Shown here in pieces: positions 45,715 to 52,447 of a DNA stretch of 64,000 bases. Position numbers and translations under genes: made by a program. Source of the stretch: Thermohalobaculum sp039026375 (GTDB taxonomy: Bacteria; Pseudomonadota; Alphaproteobacteria; Rhodobacterales; Rhodobacteraceae); NCBI GenBank assembly GCA_039026375.1, contig JBCCML010000006.1, positions 62,001 to 126,000 of the forward strand, written 5' to 3'. The stretch's first letter is position 1, and every line of letters begins with the position of its first letter. The notes under the pieces are model-generated. The model ran no database searches. It was not told the origin of the DNA and saw only the letters and a list, made by a program, of their open reading frames with translations.

Positions 45715-46479
45715 TCACTCGCGCAGCAATACCACGGCCAGGCCGAACATGCTTTCCCCGGCGGCGCGGACCACATGGGCGTGCCCGCCCCCCGTTTCCT
45801 CGAACCAGATGTTGAACGGGAACGTCGGGCGCTCTTTCATCATCTTCGGTTTGAAGCCGGCGATGCGGCGATACACGGCCGGGCAGCGCAGGCGTTGGCC
45901 GTCCGCCACAGGCGCACCCATGTCGATGGCATAGCGGCGGCGCCCGTCAAAAACTTCGACCGACTGGTTGCAGATCTCGCCAACCGGACCGGGCGCCAGG
46001 GCCAGCAGGGCCGCTGTGATCGGGTCCAGGGCGCCGGTCTGCTGGGCGGGGTCGACCTGCCAGGGTTTCGGGACAAAGGCGGGATCGGCATTGACCTGTT
46101 GCGGTGCGCCAGCGCCATAGATCATCTCGACATACTGGCTTTTCTCGCGCATCCGGCTGTCGGCGGCGAACCGGTCGGGCGCCAGGCCGTCCCCGTCCAG
46201 GCGGCCCTGGGTCTCGGCCTCGAACGCGGCCTTGTAGAAGAATCCGACGATGCCGGCTGTGCGCATCAAGGACCGCGCGGTATAGCCCTGGTCTTGAAAG
46301 TTGGCCTCGATTTCCAACTCACCGGCTTTGATGCCGCCCAGATAGAGGTCATAGATCGTGTCGACCGCCGCGCGTTCGGGCGCGGCACGCTCTGGCGCGG
46401 TATCCGCCGCCAGACCTGCCCCCGCTGACATCGCCATGGCCGCCGTGGCGCCCAGCGCCCATTTTACTAACCTGCTCAC
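45715..46479 (-). CDS. DUF3108 domain-containing periplasmic protein
   Basis: 254 residues with a signal peptide (ALGATAAMAMSAGAGLAAD). The domain starts at YDLYLGGIKAGELEIEANFQDQGYTARSLM, the usual DUF3108 pattern (lipocalin-like beta sheet), and includes CPAVYRRIAGFKPKMMKERPTFPFNIWFE near the end. DUF3108 has no assigned function. It is divergent from meaB. Confidence 0.88.
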   Translation of the reverse strand: MSRLVKWALGATAAMAMSAGAGLAADTAPERAAPERAAVDTIYDLYLGGIKAGELEIEANFQDQGYTARSLMRTAGIVGFFYKAAFEAETQGRLDGDGLAPDRFAADSRMREKSQYVEMIYGAGAPQQVNADPAFVPKPWQVDPAQQTGALDPITAALLALAPGPVGEICNQSVEVFDGRRRYAIDMGAPVADGQRLRCPAVYRRIAGFKPKMMKERPTFPFNIWFEETGGGHAHVVRAAGESMFGLAVVLLRE

Positions 46480-46588
46480 GCGTCGCCTCCGTTGAAGCCG
46501 TGCCGCACATGGCCTATGCAGAGTGCGTCGAGCCAGCGTCCAGATCTACTCTGCATTGGCCTTTCCCTTCGTTACCGGCCTGCGTCCC

Positions 46589-47596
46589 ATGCCCCAGCCC
46601 GAGAAATTCGACCTTGATGCGTCGCTCGACACTCTGACCCGGCGGGTGCTGGGCGGGGAACGCCGCGCATTGGCGCAGGCGATCACATTGGTCGAGTCGA
46701 CGCGGGCCGATCACCGCGTTCGGGCGCGGGCCCTGCTGGAACGGCTGGGCCGGCCCGCTTCCGTCGCACGACGGATCGGATTGTCGGGCACGCCGGGCGT
46801 GGGCAAGTCGACCTTCATCGAGGCGTTGGGCGTGCAGTTGTGCCAGGCGGGCCACCGGGTGGCGGTGCTGGCGGTTGATCCGTCGTCGGCGCGGTCCGGC
46901 GGGTCCATTCTGGGCGACAAAACCCGAATGGAGCAGCTGTCGCGCCAGCCCCAGGCGTTCATCCGCCCCTCGCCCTCTTTGGGCACCTTGGGCGGTGTGG
47001 CGCGGCGCACGCGCGAGGCGATCCGCCTGGTCGAGGCCGCGGGTTTCGATACGATCCTGGTGGAAACGGTTGGGGTTGGCCAGTCCGAGACCGTGGTCGC
47101 CGAGATGACGGATGTTTTCGTGCTGCTGCTGGCGCCGGCAGGCGGCGACGAGTTGCAGGGCGTCAAACGCGGCATCATGGAGATTGCCGACCTGATCGTG
47201 GTCAACAAGGCCGACGGCGATCTGGCCGCGCAGGCCGAGGCGACGCGGGCCGACTATGCCTCGGCGCTGCATCTGATGCGGGCGCGGCCCGGCGATGCAA
47301 AGGGCTTCCCCAAGGCGTTGAAGGCGTCCGCGATTTCGGGGGCAGGGCTGGACGATGTCTGGGGGGCGATCACCGAATTGCACGACTACCGGACAGCGGC
47401 GGGCCTGCTGCAGGAGGCTCGGGCCGCCCAACGGGTCCAGGCCATGCGCCGCGCGCTGGAGCGTATGGCGCTGGACATGCTGGCGGGCGATGCGGCCAGC
47501 CGTGCCCTGCTGGCTCAGGCCGAAGCAGAGGTTTCCGCGGGGGAGACGGACCCCGAAGAGGCCGCCGAACGGGTGATCGCGGGCTTCCAGCGCTAG
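46589..47596 (+). CDS. meaB: Methylmalonyl-CoA mutase-associated GTPase MeaB
   Basis: 335 residues from ATG 46589 (MPQPEKFDLDASL); a GTG-start reading from 46523 adds 22 residues not typical of the family. G-protein motifs are GTPGVGKSTFIEALG (Walker A, ~residue 65), DPSSARSGGSILGDKTRM, ETVGVGQSE (switch/Walker B) and NKAD. MeaB protects and reactivates the B12-dependent mutase. The mutase itself is not in the window. It is divergent from the DUF3108 gene. Confidence 0.94.
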   Translation: MPQPEKFDLDASLDTLTRRVLGGERRALAQAITLVESTRADHRVRARALLERLGRPASVARRIGLSGTPGVGKSTFIEALGVQLCQAGHRVAVLAVDPSSARSGGSILGDKTRMEQLSRQPQAFIRPSPSLGTLGGVARRTREAIRLVEAAGFDTILVETVGVGQSETVVAEMTDVFVLLLAPAGGDELQGVKRGIMEIADLIVVNKADGDLAAQAEATRADYASALHLMRARPGDAKGFPKALKASAISGAGLDDVWGAITELHDYRTAAGLLQEARAAQRVQAMRRALERMALDMLAGDAASRALLAQAEAEVSAGETDPEEAAERVIAGFQR

Positions 47597-47666
47597 CAAA
47601 CCCCACGATCAGCCTATCGCTTTCACGGCGCCATCCCGCTAACCTCCCCGCCCAAGGGAGACCGCC

Positions 47667-48488
47667 ATGCTTGATCTGACCAATGTCGCCAGCACCTACG
47701 ACCGCGATGGCTTTGTCTTTCCGATCCGCGTCTTCGGCGAAGACCAGGCCGCCCGTTACCGCGCGGATCTGGAACGCGCCGAAGCCATGGCCGCCGACAT
47801 CCCGGAAGGCAGCTCGTTGTTCCGCGAATATGCCAATATCGGGCTGGGCTTCGTGGGCGACATCATGTCCAGCCCTGCCGTAACCGACCCCGTCGCCGCG
47901 GTGCTGGGTGAGGACCTGATCGTCATGGCATGCTCGTTCTTCATCAAGCCCGCCAACTCCACTGCGTATGTCAGCTGGCACCAGGATCTCCACTATTGGG
48001 GGCTGGAGGGCGACGACGAGGTCACCGCCTGGGTGGCTTTGTCGCCCGCCACCCGTCAAAGCGGTTGCATGAAATTCGTCGCGGGCTCGCACCGCCAAGT
48101 GGCCGAACACCGCGACACCTATGCCGACGACAACCTGCTGACCCGCGGGCAGGAGATCGCCGTGGAGGTCGACGAGGCCGACGCTGTCGCCGTCGAATTG
48201 GCCCCCGGCGAGATGTCGCTGCACCACGGGCGTCTGTTCCATGCCTCTGACCCCAACCGCTCGGACGACCGCCGGATCGGCCTTGCGATCCGCTATGTGC
48301 CGACGCGGATGGCCCAGATGTCGGGGGCGCGCATGTGCGCCACGCTGGCCCGGGGCAAGGACACGTATGGCAACTTTGAGTTGGTGCCGTCCGGGCAGGG
48401 CCTGCTGGCACCAGAAGACGTCGCCCGGCACCGCGATATCCGGGATCGGCGCCGCCAGGTGCTGATGCGCGATACCGCCGGTTCCTAA
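47667..48488 (+). CDS. Phytanoyl-CoA dioxygenase family protein
   Basis: 273 residues. The Fe(II)/2-oxoglutarate oxygenase facial triad is visible: H-x-D in VSWHQDLHYWG (~residue 105) and a distal His in LHHGRLFHASDPNRSDDRRIGLAIRYVP (~residue 190-205), with the Arg for 2-oxoglutarate downstream. Bacterial members hydroxylate diverse small molecules; the substrate is unknown. A GGGAGA RBS precedes the ATG. No pathway genes are adjacent. Confidence 0.88.
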   Translation: MLDLTNVASTYDRDGFVFPIRVFGEDQAARYRADLERAEAMAADIPEGSSLFREYANIGLGFVGDIMSSPAVTDPVAAVLGEDLIVMACSFFIKPANSTAYVSWHQDLHYWGLEGDDEVTAWVALSPATRQSGCMKFVAGSHRQVAEHRDTYADDNLLTRGQEIAVEVDEADAVAVELAPGEMSLHHGRLFHASDPNRSDDRRIGLAIRYVPTRMAQMSGARMCATLARGKDTYGNFELVPSGQGLLAPEDVARHRDIRDRRRQVLMRDTAGS

Positions 48489-48597
48489 ACGGCACAGGCT
48501 TGACGCCTGGGCCCTCTCCGGCTATGCGGCGCGTCTCCGAACATGACGGCTATGCGACGGATCTCCGGCGCCGCCAATCAAACAGAAGGACGCTGCC

Positions 48598-48879
48598 ATG
48601 TCGCGTCGTTGCGAACTGACCGGTAAGGGCCCGCTGGTGGGCAACCGTGTGAGCCACTCGAACATCAAGACCAAGCGGCGCTATCTGCCGAATCTGCAGG
48701 CTGTGACCCTGCAGTCGGACGCGTTGGGCCGGGCATTCCGGTTCCGCATCGCCGCCAGCGCATTGCGCACGGTCGATCACCGGGGCGGCCTGGATGCCTT
48801 CCTGATGCACGCCAAAGACGCAGACCTGTCGCCCGCCGCGCTGAAGGTCAAAAAGGACGTGGCTGCCGCTTTGGCATAA
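48598..48879 (+). CDS. rpmB: 50S ribosomal protein L28
   Basis: 93 residues, starting MSRRCELTGKGPLVGNRVSHSNIKTKRR, the diagnostic L28 N-terminus; the C-terminus has the alphaproteobacterial RTVDHRGGLDAFLMHAK segment. An AAGGA RBS precedes the ATG and a strong terminator follows the stop, so it is a single-gene unit. Confidence 0.97.
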   Translation: MSRRCELTGKGPLVGNRVSHSNIKTKRRYLPNLQAVTLQSDALGRAFRFRIAASALRTVDHRGGLDAFLMHAKDADLSPAALKVKKDVAAALA

Positions 48880-48905
48880 CAGCCCGCGTTACTGCTTTGG
48901 ATTGG

Positions 48906-48935
48906 GGCCGTCCTTCGGGGCGGCCTTTTGCTTTT
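48906..48935 (+). terminator. Intrinsic terminator after rpmB
   Basis: Eight-base stem GGCCGTCC / GGGCGGCC capped by a TTCG tetraloop and followed by TTTTGCTTTT, 26 bases after the rpmB stop. Confidence 0.88.
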
Positions 48936-49054
48936 GTGGAACCATCAATAATTGCGTTTTGTGCAACAATAAGTTCTGATGAATTCCAATTATCTTCCTG
49001 CGTGCAAGGTGTATCTGTTGGCCCAACGCAAACACCGGTCCACAGGAGGACACC

Positions 49055-49531
49055 ATGACTGACCTGACCGCAAACACCCAAGCCGCCAGCCTAAACGACA
49101 CCATTGATCGCGCGGGCGAGATCGCAACCCCCCTGGCCGAGACCGCCCTGCGCATCGGTGCAGGCCTGTTCCTGGTGCCCCACGGCGTGCAAAAGCTGTT
49201 CGGCTGGATGGGCGGCTACGGCCTGGAGGCGACGGGCCAGTTCTTCGAAACCCAACTGGGCTTTGCCTATGGCTACCTGGCGGCCCTGGGCGCTGGCACT
49301 GTCGAGACGGTCGGCGGACTGCTGCTGGCGCTGGGTCTGGCGACACGGACCGCTGCCCTGGCGATCGTTGTACTGCTGGTCGTCGCCGCCAGCGTCCACA
49401 TTCCCGCAGGTTTCTTCTGGACCAACGGCGGCTGGGAATATGCGGTGCTCTGGGCGCTGGTCGCTGTCTACTTCCTGGCCAAGGGCGGCAACCGCTATTC
49501 GCTGGATCGGGTCTTGGGCCTGAAGATCTAA
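49055..49531 (+). CDS. DoxX family membrane protein
   Basis: 158 residues with four hydrophobic segments (~30-50, 75-100, 103-120, 128-145). The DoxX pattern is clear: ALRIGAGLFLVPHGVQKLFGW and AGTVETVGGLLLALGLATR. An AGGAGGA RBS lies just before the ATG. DoxX proteins are linked to quinone or thiol redox and oxidative stress, but the mechanism is uncertain. It is convergent with cobB. Confidence 0.9.
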   Translation: MTDLTANTQAASLNDTIDRAGEIATPLAETALRIGAGLFLVPHGVQKLFGWMGGYGLEATGQFFETQLGFAYGYLAALGAGTVETVGGLLLALGLATRTAALAIVVLLVVAASVHIPAGFFWTNGGWEYAVLWALVAVYFLAKGGNRYSLDRVLGLKI

Positions 49532-49556
49532 GCCCGGCGAATGCCACCCACCCAAG

Positions 49557-49578
49557 GGCCTGTCCACCCGGACGGGCC
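49557..49578. terminator. Possible bidirectional terminator between doxX-like and cobB
   Basis: Stem GGCCTGTCC / GGACGGGCC (one wobble pair) with an ACCC loop, in the 57-base gap between convergent genes. No T-run on either side, so the assignment rests on position and stem stability. Confidence 0.5.
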
Positions 49579-49588
49579 CCAACCGCGC

Positions 49589-50284
49589 TCACCCCGCCAA
49601 TACATCAGCGACCCAGGCGGGCACCGTTTCGGTCGCCGGTCCCAGGATCTGGCGGTGAAAGCTGCCCGCGGTGTCGCTGGGCTCCAGATTGATCTCCAGA
49701 CATTCGGCGCCGGCCTGGCGCGCTTCGGCCACAAAACCAGCCCCCGGGTAGACATTGCCCGACGTGCCGATAGCCACGAACAGATCGCAGTCCTGCAGCG
49801 CGTCGTAGATCCGCTCCATCTGATAGGGCATCTCACCGAACCAGACGATGTCGGGCCGCACCCCGCCGGTCTCGCGGCAGGCGGGGCAGGTATCGCGGCG
49901 GCTCATGTCGCCCTGCCACGACCAGCGATAGGCGCAGAACGAACACGAGGCCCGCAGGATCTCGCCGTGCATGTGTAAGACGTTCCTGGCGCCGCCGCGT
50001 TCATGCAGATCGTCGATGTTCTGGGTGACCAGCAACAGGTCATCGCCCAAGTGCTGCTGCAGGCGCGCCAGGGCCTCATGGGCCGCGTTGTGCTGGGCCG
50101 CGACACAGTTCGCCCGCCGCGCATTGTAAAAGCCCAGCACCTTGTCGGGATCGGCTGCGTAGCCCTCGGGCGTTGCGACTTCGGCCAGATCGTACTTGGT
50201 CCACAGCCCGTCGTTGTCGCGGAAAGTGCCCAGACCGGACTCGGCCGAAATGCCCGCCCCGGTCAGGATGACAATGCGCTGCAT
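49589..50284 (-). CDS. cobB: NAD-dependent protein deacylase (sirtuin, CobB)
   Basis: 231 residues. NAD-binding motifs GAGISAESGLGTFRDNDGLW (~residue 8) and TQNIDDLHERGG, the catalytic His in LHMHGE, and a zinc site with CSFC and CPAC (~residues 115-137) are all present. Sirtuins remove acetyl or succinyl groups from lysines. The ATG at 50284 is preceded by GAAAGGGG. Its start is about 40 bases from the operator of peptide cluster 1, to which it is divergent, so the two could share a regulatory region. Confidence 0.94.
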   Translation of the reverse strand: MQRIVILTGAGISAESGLGTFRDNDGLWTKYDLAEVATPEGYAADPDKVLGFYNARRANCVAAQHNAAHEALARLQQHLGDDLLLVTQNIDDLHERGGARNVLHMHGEILRASCSFCAYRWSWQGDMSRRDTCPACRETGGVRPDIVWFGEMPYQMERIYDALQDCDLFVAIGTSGNVYPGAGFVAEARQAGAECLEINLEPSDTAGSFHRQILGPATETVPAWVADVLAG

Positions 50285-50324
50285 GGAAGCCCCTTTCGCG
50301 CCGCGCGTTAGGAATTTTCCAACT

Positions 50325-50340
50325 TGTAGCGTATGCTACA
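50325..50340. promoter_or_regulatory. Palindromic operator-like element upstream of peptide cluster 1
   Basis: A perfect dyad TGTAGC-GTAT-GCTACA, immediately followed by GC. It ends 71 bases before the start codon of the first cluster 1 peptide. The same element with two changes per arm region (TGTAAC-ATAC-GATACA, also followed by GC) sits 59 bases before the first gene of cluster 2. The match of 16-bp spacing and flanking GC in an otherwise GC-rich setting argues for a shared regulator site; overlap with a promoter -10 (TATGCT) is possible. The regulator is not identified. Confidence 0.65.
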
Positions 50341-50411
50341 GCCAACCGCACGGGGGGCGTGGCAGGTTTCTTTTCAGCGGCGGGGAGCCGCCGACGAACA
50401 GGAGACCAGGG

Positions 50412-50645
50412 ATGACCCAATCGAAGAATTCGAACGGTCGCGTTGACGCGGCGGGCCCGGCGGAGATCGCCGACCAGGGCCTGGAGGGTGCGCAGGGCGG
50501 GCTGAGCTTCGCCGGCCTGATGCCGGACAACACCGTCAAGCCGGAATACCAGACCCAGCCGGCGCCGACGCTGCGCGGCGATGTGTTCTATGGCGGCTAC
50601 GGCCACGACAGGCTGGACTACAGCAAACAGAACAAAGACGATTGA
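50412..50645 (+). CDS. Small double-glycine-leader peptide A (cluster 1)
   Basis: 77 residues from ATG 50412, with AGGAGACCAGGG upstream; the longer open frame to 50196 overlaps cobB. The leader part PAEIADQGLEGAQGG ends in a Gly-Gly at residues 29-30, in the classical pattern with hydrophobic and acidic residues at fixed distances before GG. The remaining 47 residues begin LSFAGLMPDN and end with GDVFYGGYGHDRLDYSKQ, rich in Tyr, Gly and Asp; no Cys. It lacks the IPGGDQF and FLRxRPGR motifs of its neighbours. It is the first gene of the cluster, 26 bases before peptide B. No homologue is recognised; the role is inferred to be an exported peptide. Confidence 0.72.
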   Translation: MTQSKNSNGRVDAAGPAEIADQGLEGAQGGLSFAGLMPDNTVKPEYQTQPAPTLRGDVFYGGYGHDRLDYSKQNKDD

Positions 50646-50671
50646 GACCGACCGGATCAGAGGAGATCACG

Positions 50672-51001
50672 ATGAGCGACGACAAAAAGAAAGATGCCGG
50701 CACCGAAGAAAAGGACGTGGTGGCACAGGTCGATCCCGAGAACCTGAGTGACGAGCAGCTGGAAGGCGCCGATGGCGGCTGGAGCTGGGGCATGAGCCAA
50801 AGCCTCAAGACGTCCTCGGTCAAAATCCCGGGCGGCGACCAGTTCGATGTCGGGATCGATCCCGACACCATCAATGCCACGGGCGGCAAGGACAGCCTGA
50901 CGATCGATGCCAAGGGGTCGGGCGACTTGACCGGCGAGTCGACCAAATTCCTGCGCGTCCGGCCGGGTCGGATCGGTCCCTCGACCTTTGGCGGCGGCTG
51001 A
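50672..51001 (+). CDS. Double-glycine-leader peptide B (IPGGDQF family)
   Basis: 109 residues from ATG 50672, after AGAGGAGATCACG. The N-terminus is highly charged (MSDDKKKDAGTEEKD), then VVAQVDPENLSDEQLEGADGG forms a double-glycine leader with GG at 35-36. The presumed mature part starts WSWGMSQSLKTSS, carries IPGGDQF at residues 52-58 and ends with TKFLRVRPGRIGPSTFGGG (91-109). No Cys is present, and only scattered Ser/Thr. Residues 16-43 are nearly the same as in peptide E, and the last 19 residues are identical to peptide C, so these genes are paralogues that have exchanged or duplicated parts. Function unknown. Confidence 0.75.
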   Translation: MSDDKKKDAGTEEKDVVAQVDPENLSDEQLEGADGGWSWGMSQSLKTSSVKIPGGDQFDVGIDPDTINATGGKDSLTIDAKGSGDLTGESTKFLRVRPGRIGPSTFGGG

Positions 51002-51042
51002 CGCCGTCATCTCGCGCCTGAAACTGACGAGAGGCTACCAAG

Positions 51043-51336
51043 ATGAACGACCCAAAAAAAGAAAAGCAGTCAGACGATATCGTGGCAACAGAAGCTCAGG
51101 AGGCCGAGCTCGTTGGCGACGGGGACCTTGACGAAGTCGAGGGCGGCTGGAGCTTTCTGTCGACGAGCTCAACCTCGACAGTCAAAGTCAGGCTATCGAC
51201 CCAATTCGCTACCAACTATGGCGGTGGGTCCCCAGAGTCGATCGACGACTTGAGCGACGACAGCGTCATCGACGACACCAAATTCCTGCGTGTCCGCCCG
51301 GGTCGGATTGGGCCCTCGACCTTTGGCGGCGGCTGA
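51043..51336 (+). CDS. Double-glycine-leader peptide C (cluster 1)
   Basis: 97 residues from ATG 51043. The leader ends AELVGDGDLDEVEGG with GG at 34-35, followed by WSFLSTSSTSTVKV. The IPGGDQF position is degenerate (VRLSTQF, 49-55) and followed by a Gly-rich ATNYGGG. The last 19 residues are identical to those of peptide B, with a few synonymous base differences, indicating selection on the protein sequence rather than a very recent copy. An AGAGG-type RBS precedes the start. No Cys. Its stop is 3 bases before the TTG of the next ORF. Confidence 0.74.
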   Translation: MNDPKKEKQSDDIVATEAQEAELVGDGDLDEVEGGWSFLSTSSTSTVKVRLSTQFATNYGGGSPESIDDLSDDSVIDDTKFLRVRPGRIGPSTFGGG

Positions 51337-51339
51337 GGC

Positions 51340-51570
51340 TTGCCCAATCCAAAGCGGCTGAGGCCCGACCACCACATCCTGCTCGAGGCGCGCGAGCTTC
51401 TGGAGGAGGCGGAGGAACAGGGCCTTGTCCAACCCGGCGCCGGTAACACGGCCGAGGTGTTGGACGGGTCCGCCTACGACATCGCGTGGGCGGACGACGA
51501 AGCCGAGAAGATCGTGGCGCGCCGGGGTAACCGGCCGCCGATCGTCAAGAAACCGGCCGCTGACGACTGA
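51340..51570 (+). CDS. Small ORF D in peptide cluster 1 (no leader; unknown)
   Basis: 76 residues beginning with TTG, 3 bases after the stop of peptide C; there is no ATG or GTG alternative near the start. The product is charged: PKRLRPDHHILLEARELLEEAEEQG suggests an N-terminal helix, followed by AYDIAWADDEAEKIVARR and the C-terminus PPIVKKPAADD. It has no double-glycine leader. Third-position GC and the position inside the run of peptide genes make it plausible as coding and co-translated with C. It could be an accessory or immunity protein, or a variant peptide; no evidence decides. Confidence 0.5.
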   Translation: MPNPKRLRPDHHILLEARELLEEAEEQGLVQPGAGNTAEVLDGSAYDIAWADDEAEKIVARRGNRPPIVKKPAADD

Positions 51571-51645
51571 GTGCGCCATAGAGTTCACCCTATGGCGCGA
51601 GCGATAAAACCGACGGGCATCCTGCCCACCAAAAAGGAGACGACT

Positions 51646-51936
51646 ATGAGCGATGACAAAGACAAAAAGGCCGCTGGTGAAGACAAAGACGTGGTGGCGC
51701 AAGTCGACCCACAAGATCTGACCGATGATCAGCTGGAAGGCGCCGATGGCGGCTGGAGCTGGGGGATGTCGCAGGGCGGCAAGAACCTGAAGTTCTCGAC
51801 CGTGAACATCCCGGGCGGCGACCAGTTCAATAAGAACATCAACGCCGACACGATCTATGCTGGCAGCAAGGACGATCTGGTCAAAGGGCCGGAGGCATTC
51901 CTGCGCACGCGGCCGGGCCGTTTCGGCAACATCTGA
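51646..51936 (+). CDS. Double-glycine-leader peptide E (IPGGDQF family)
   Basis: 96 residues from ATG 51646, preceded by AAAAAGGAGA; the longer frame to 51571 was rejected. It is the closest relative of peptide B: MSDDKDKK start, leader VVAQVDPQDLTDDQLEGADGG with GG at 35-36, then WSWGMSQGGKN, IPGGDQF at 55-61 and the C-terminal FLRTRPGRFGNI (85-96). The central region between IPGGDQF and the C-terminus is shorter than in B and variable. No Cys. Conserved blocks flanking a variable middle suggest separate recognition and effector regions. Confidence 0.75.
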   Translation: MSDDKDKKAAGEDKDVVAQVDPQDLTDDQLEGADGGWSWGMSQGGKNLKFSTVNIPGGDQFNKNINADTIYAGSKDDLVKGPEAFLRTRPGRFGNI

Positions 51937-51950
51937 GTTGTTGTTCTGTT

Positions 51951-51972
51951 GGCGGCCGGGAAACCGGCCGCC
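51951..51972 (+). other. Strong GAAA-tetraloop hairpin between peptides E and F
   Basis: Perfect nine-base stem GGCGGCCGG / CCGGCCGCC with loop GAAA, 14 bases after the stop of peptide E. There is no T-run, so it is more likely to be an RNA stability or processing element than a terminator. Confidence 0.5.
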
Positions 51973-52059
51973 AGCCAGGCGCGCGGCAGGCATTCTCTGC
52001 CAGATCGCCGCGACCTGGCCCTGCACCGCCGCGATGCCGTTCCCAGAAGGAGATCGATG

Positions 52060-52362
52060 ATGACCGATGAGAAGAAACCCGACCCCCAAGCCGAACCGAT
52101 CGCCGATCAGGACCTGGACGCTGCCAATGGCGGGTTCAACCTCAAGGACCTGGGCGCGCCCCTCTCGATCCCGGGCGGTGACCAGTTCATCGCGAATGGG
52201 GGCGGACTGCCGCCCGTGGGTGTTCAGGATGTCCAGGGTATGAAGATCCCCGGCGGGGACCAGTTCATCGCGAACGGGGGCGGTCTGCCGCCCGTCGGCG
52301 TTCAGGATATCGGGTCGAAGACCATTCCGGGCGGCGATCAGTTCAATCGCAAAAAACGCTGA
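52060..52362 (+). CDS. Double-glycine-leader peptide F with three IPGGDQF repeats (multi-core)
   Basis: 100 residues from ATG 52060 (ATG 52057 is immediately upstream; AGAAGGAG fits both). Leader AEPIADQDLDAANGG has GG at 24-25, then FNLKDLGAPLS. IPGGDQF occurs at 37-43, 63-69 and 89-95, exactly 26 residues apart; the first two copies are followed by the same 14 residues, IANGGGLPPVGVQD, and the third by NRKKR and the stop. The 78-bp DNA repeats differ mainly at synonymous sites. The repeats resemble multi-core RiPP precursors or a repetitive exported peptide. No Cys. Confidence 0.78.
   Translation: MTDEKKPDPQAEPIADQDLDAANGGFNLKDLGAPLSIPGGDQFIANGGGLPPVGVQDVQGMKIPGGDQFIANGGGLPPVGVQDIGSKTIPGGDQFNRKKR
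52168..52344 (+). repeat. 78-bp tandem repeat inside peptide F gene
   Basis: Units begin at 52168, 52246 and 52324 (the third partial), each coding for IPGGDQF. Units 1 and 2 encode identical residues over positions 1-21 of the unit, with substitutions chiefly at third codon positions. Confidence 0.85.
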
Positions 52363-52447
52363 ACGCCCGCCGACCTAAAGGGTCGCGCTGACCGGACTGG
52401 CGTGCCATATGCACCTGCCAACTCTGGTCAGCCCACTAAGACCGTAC

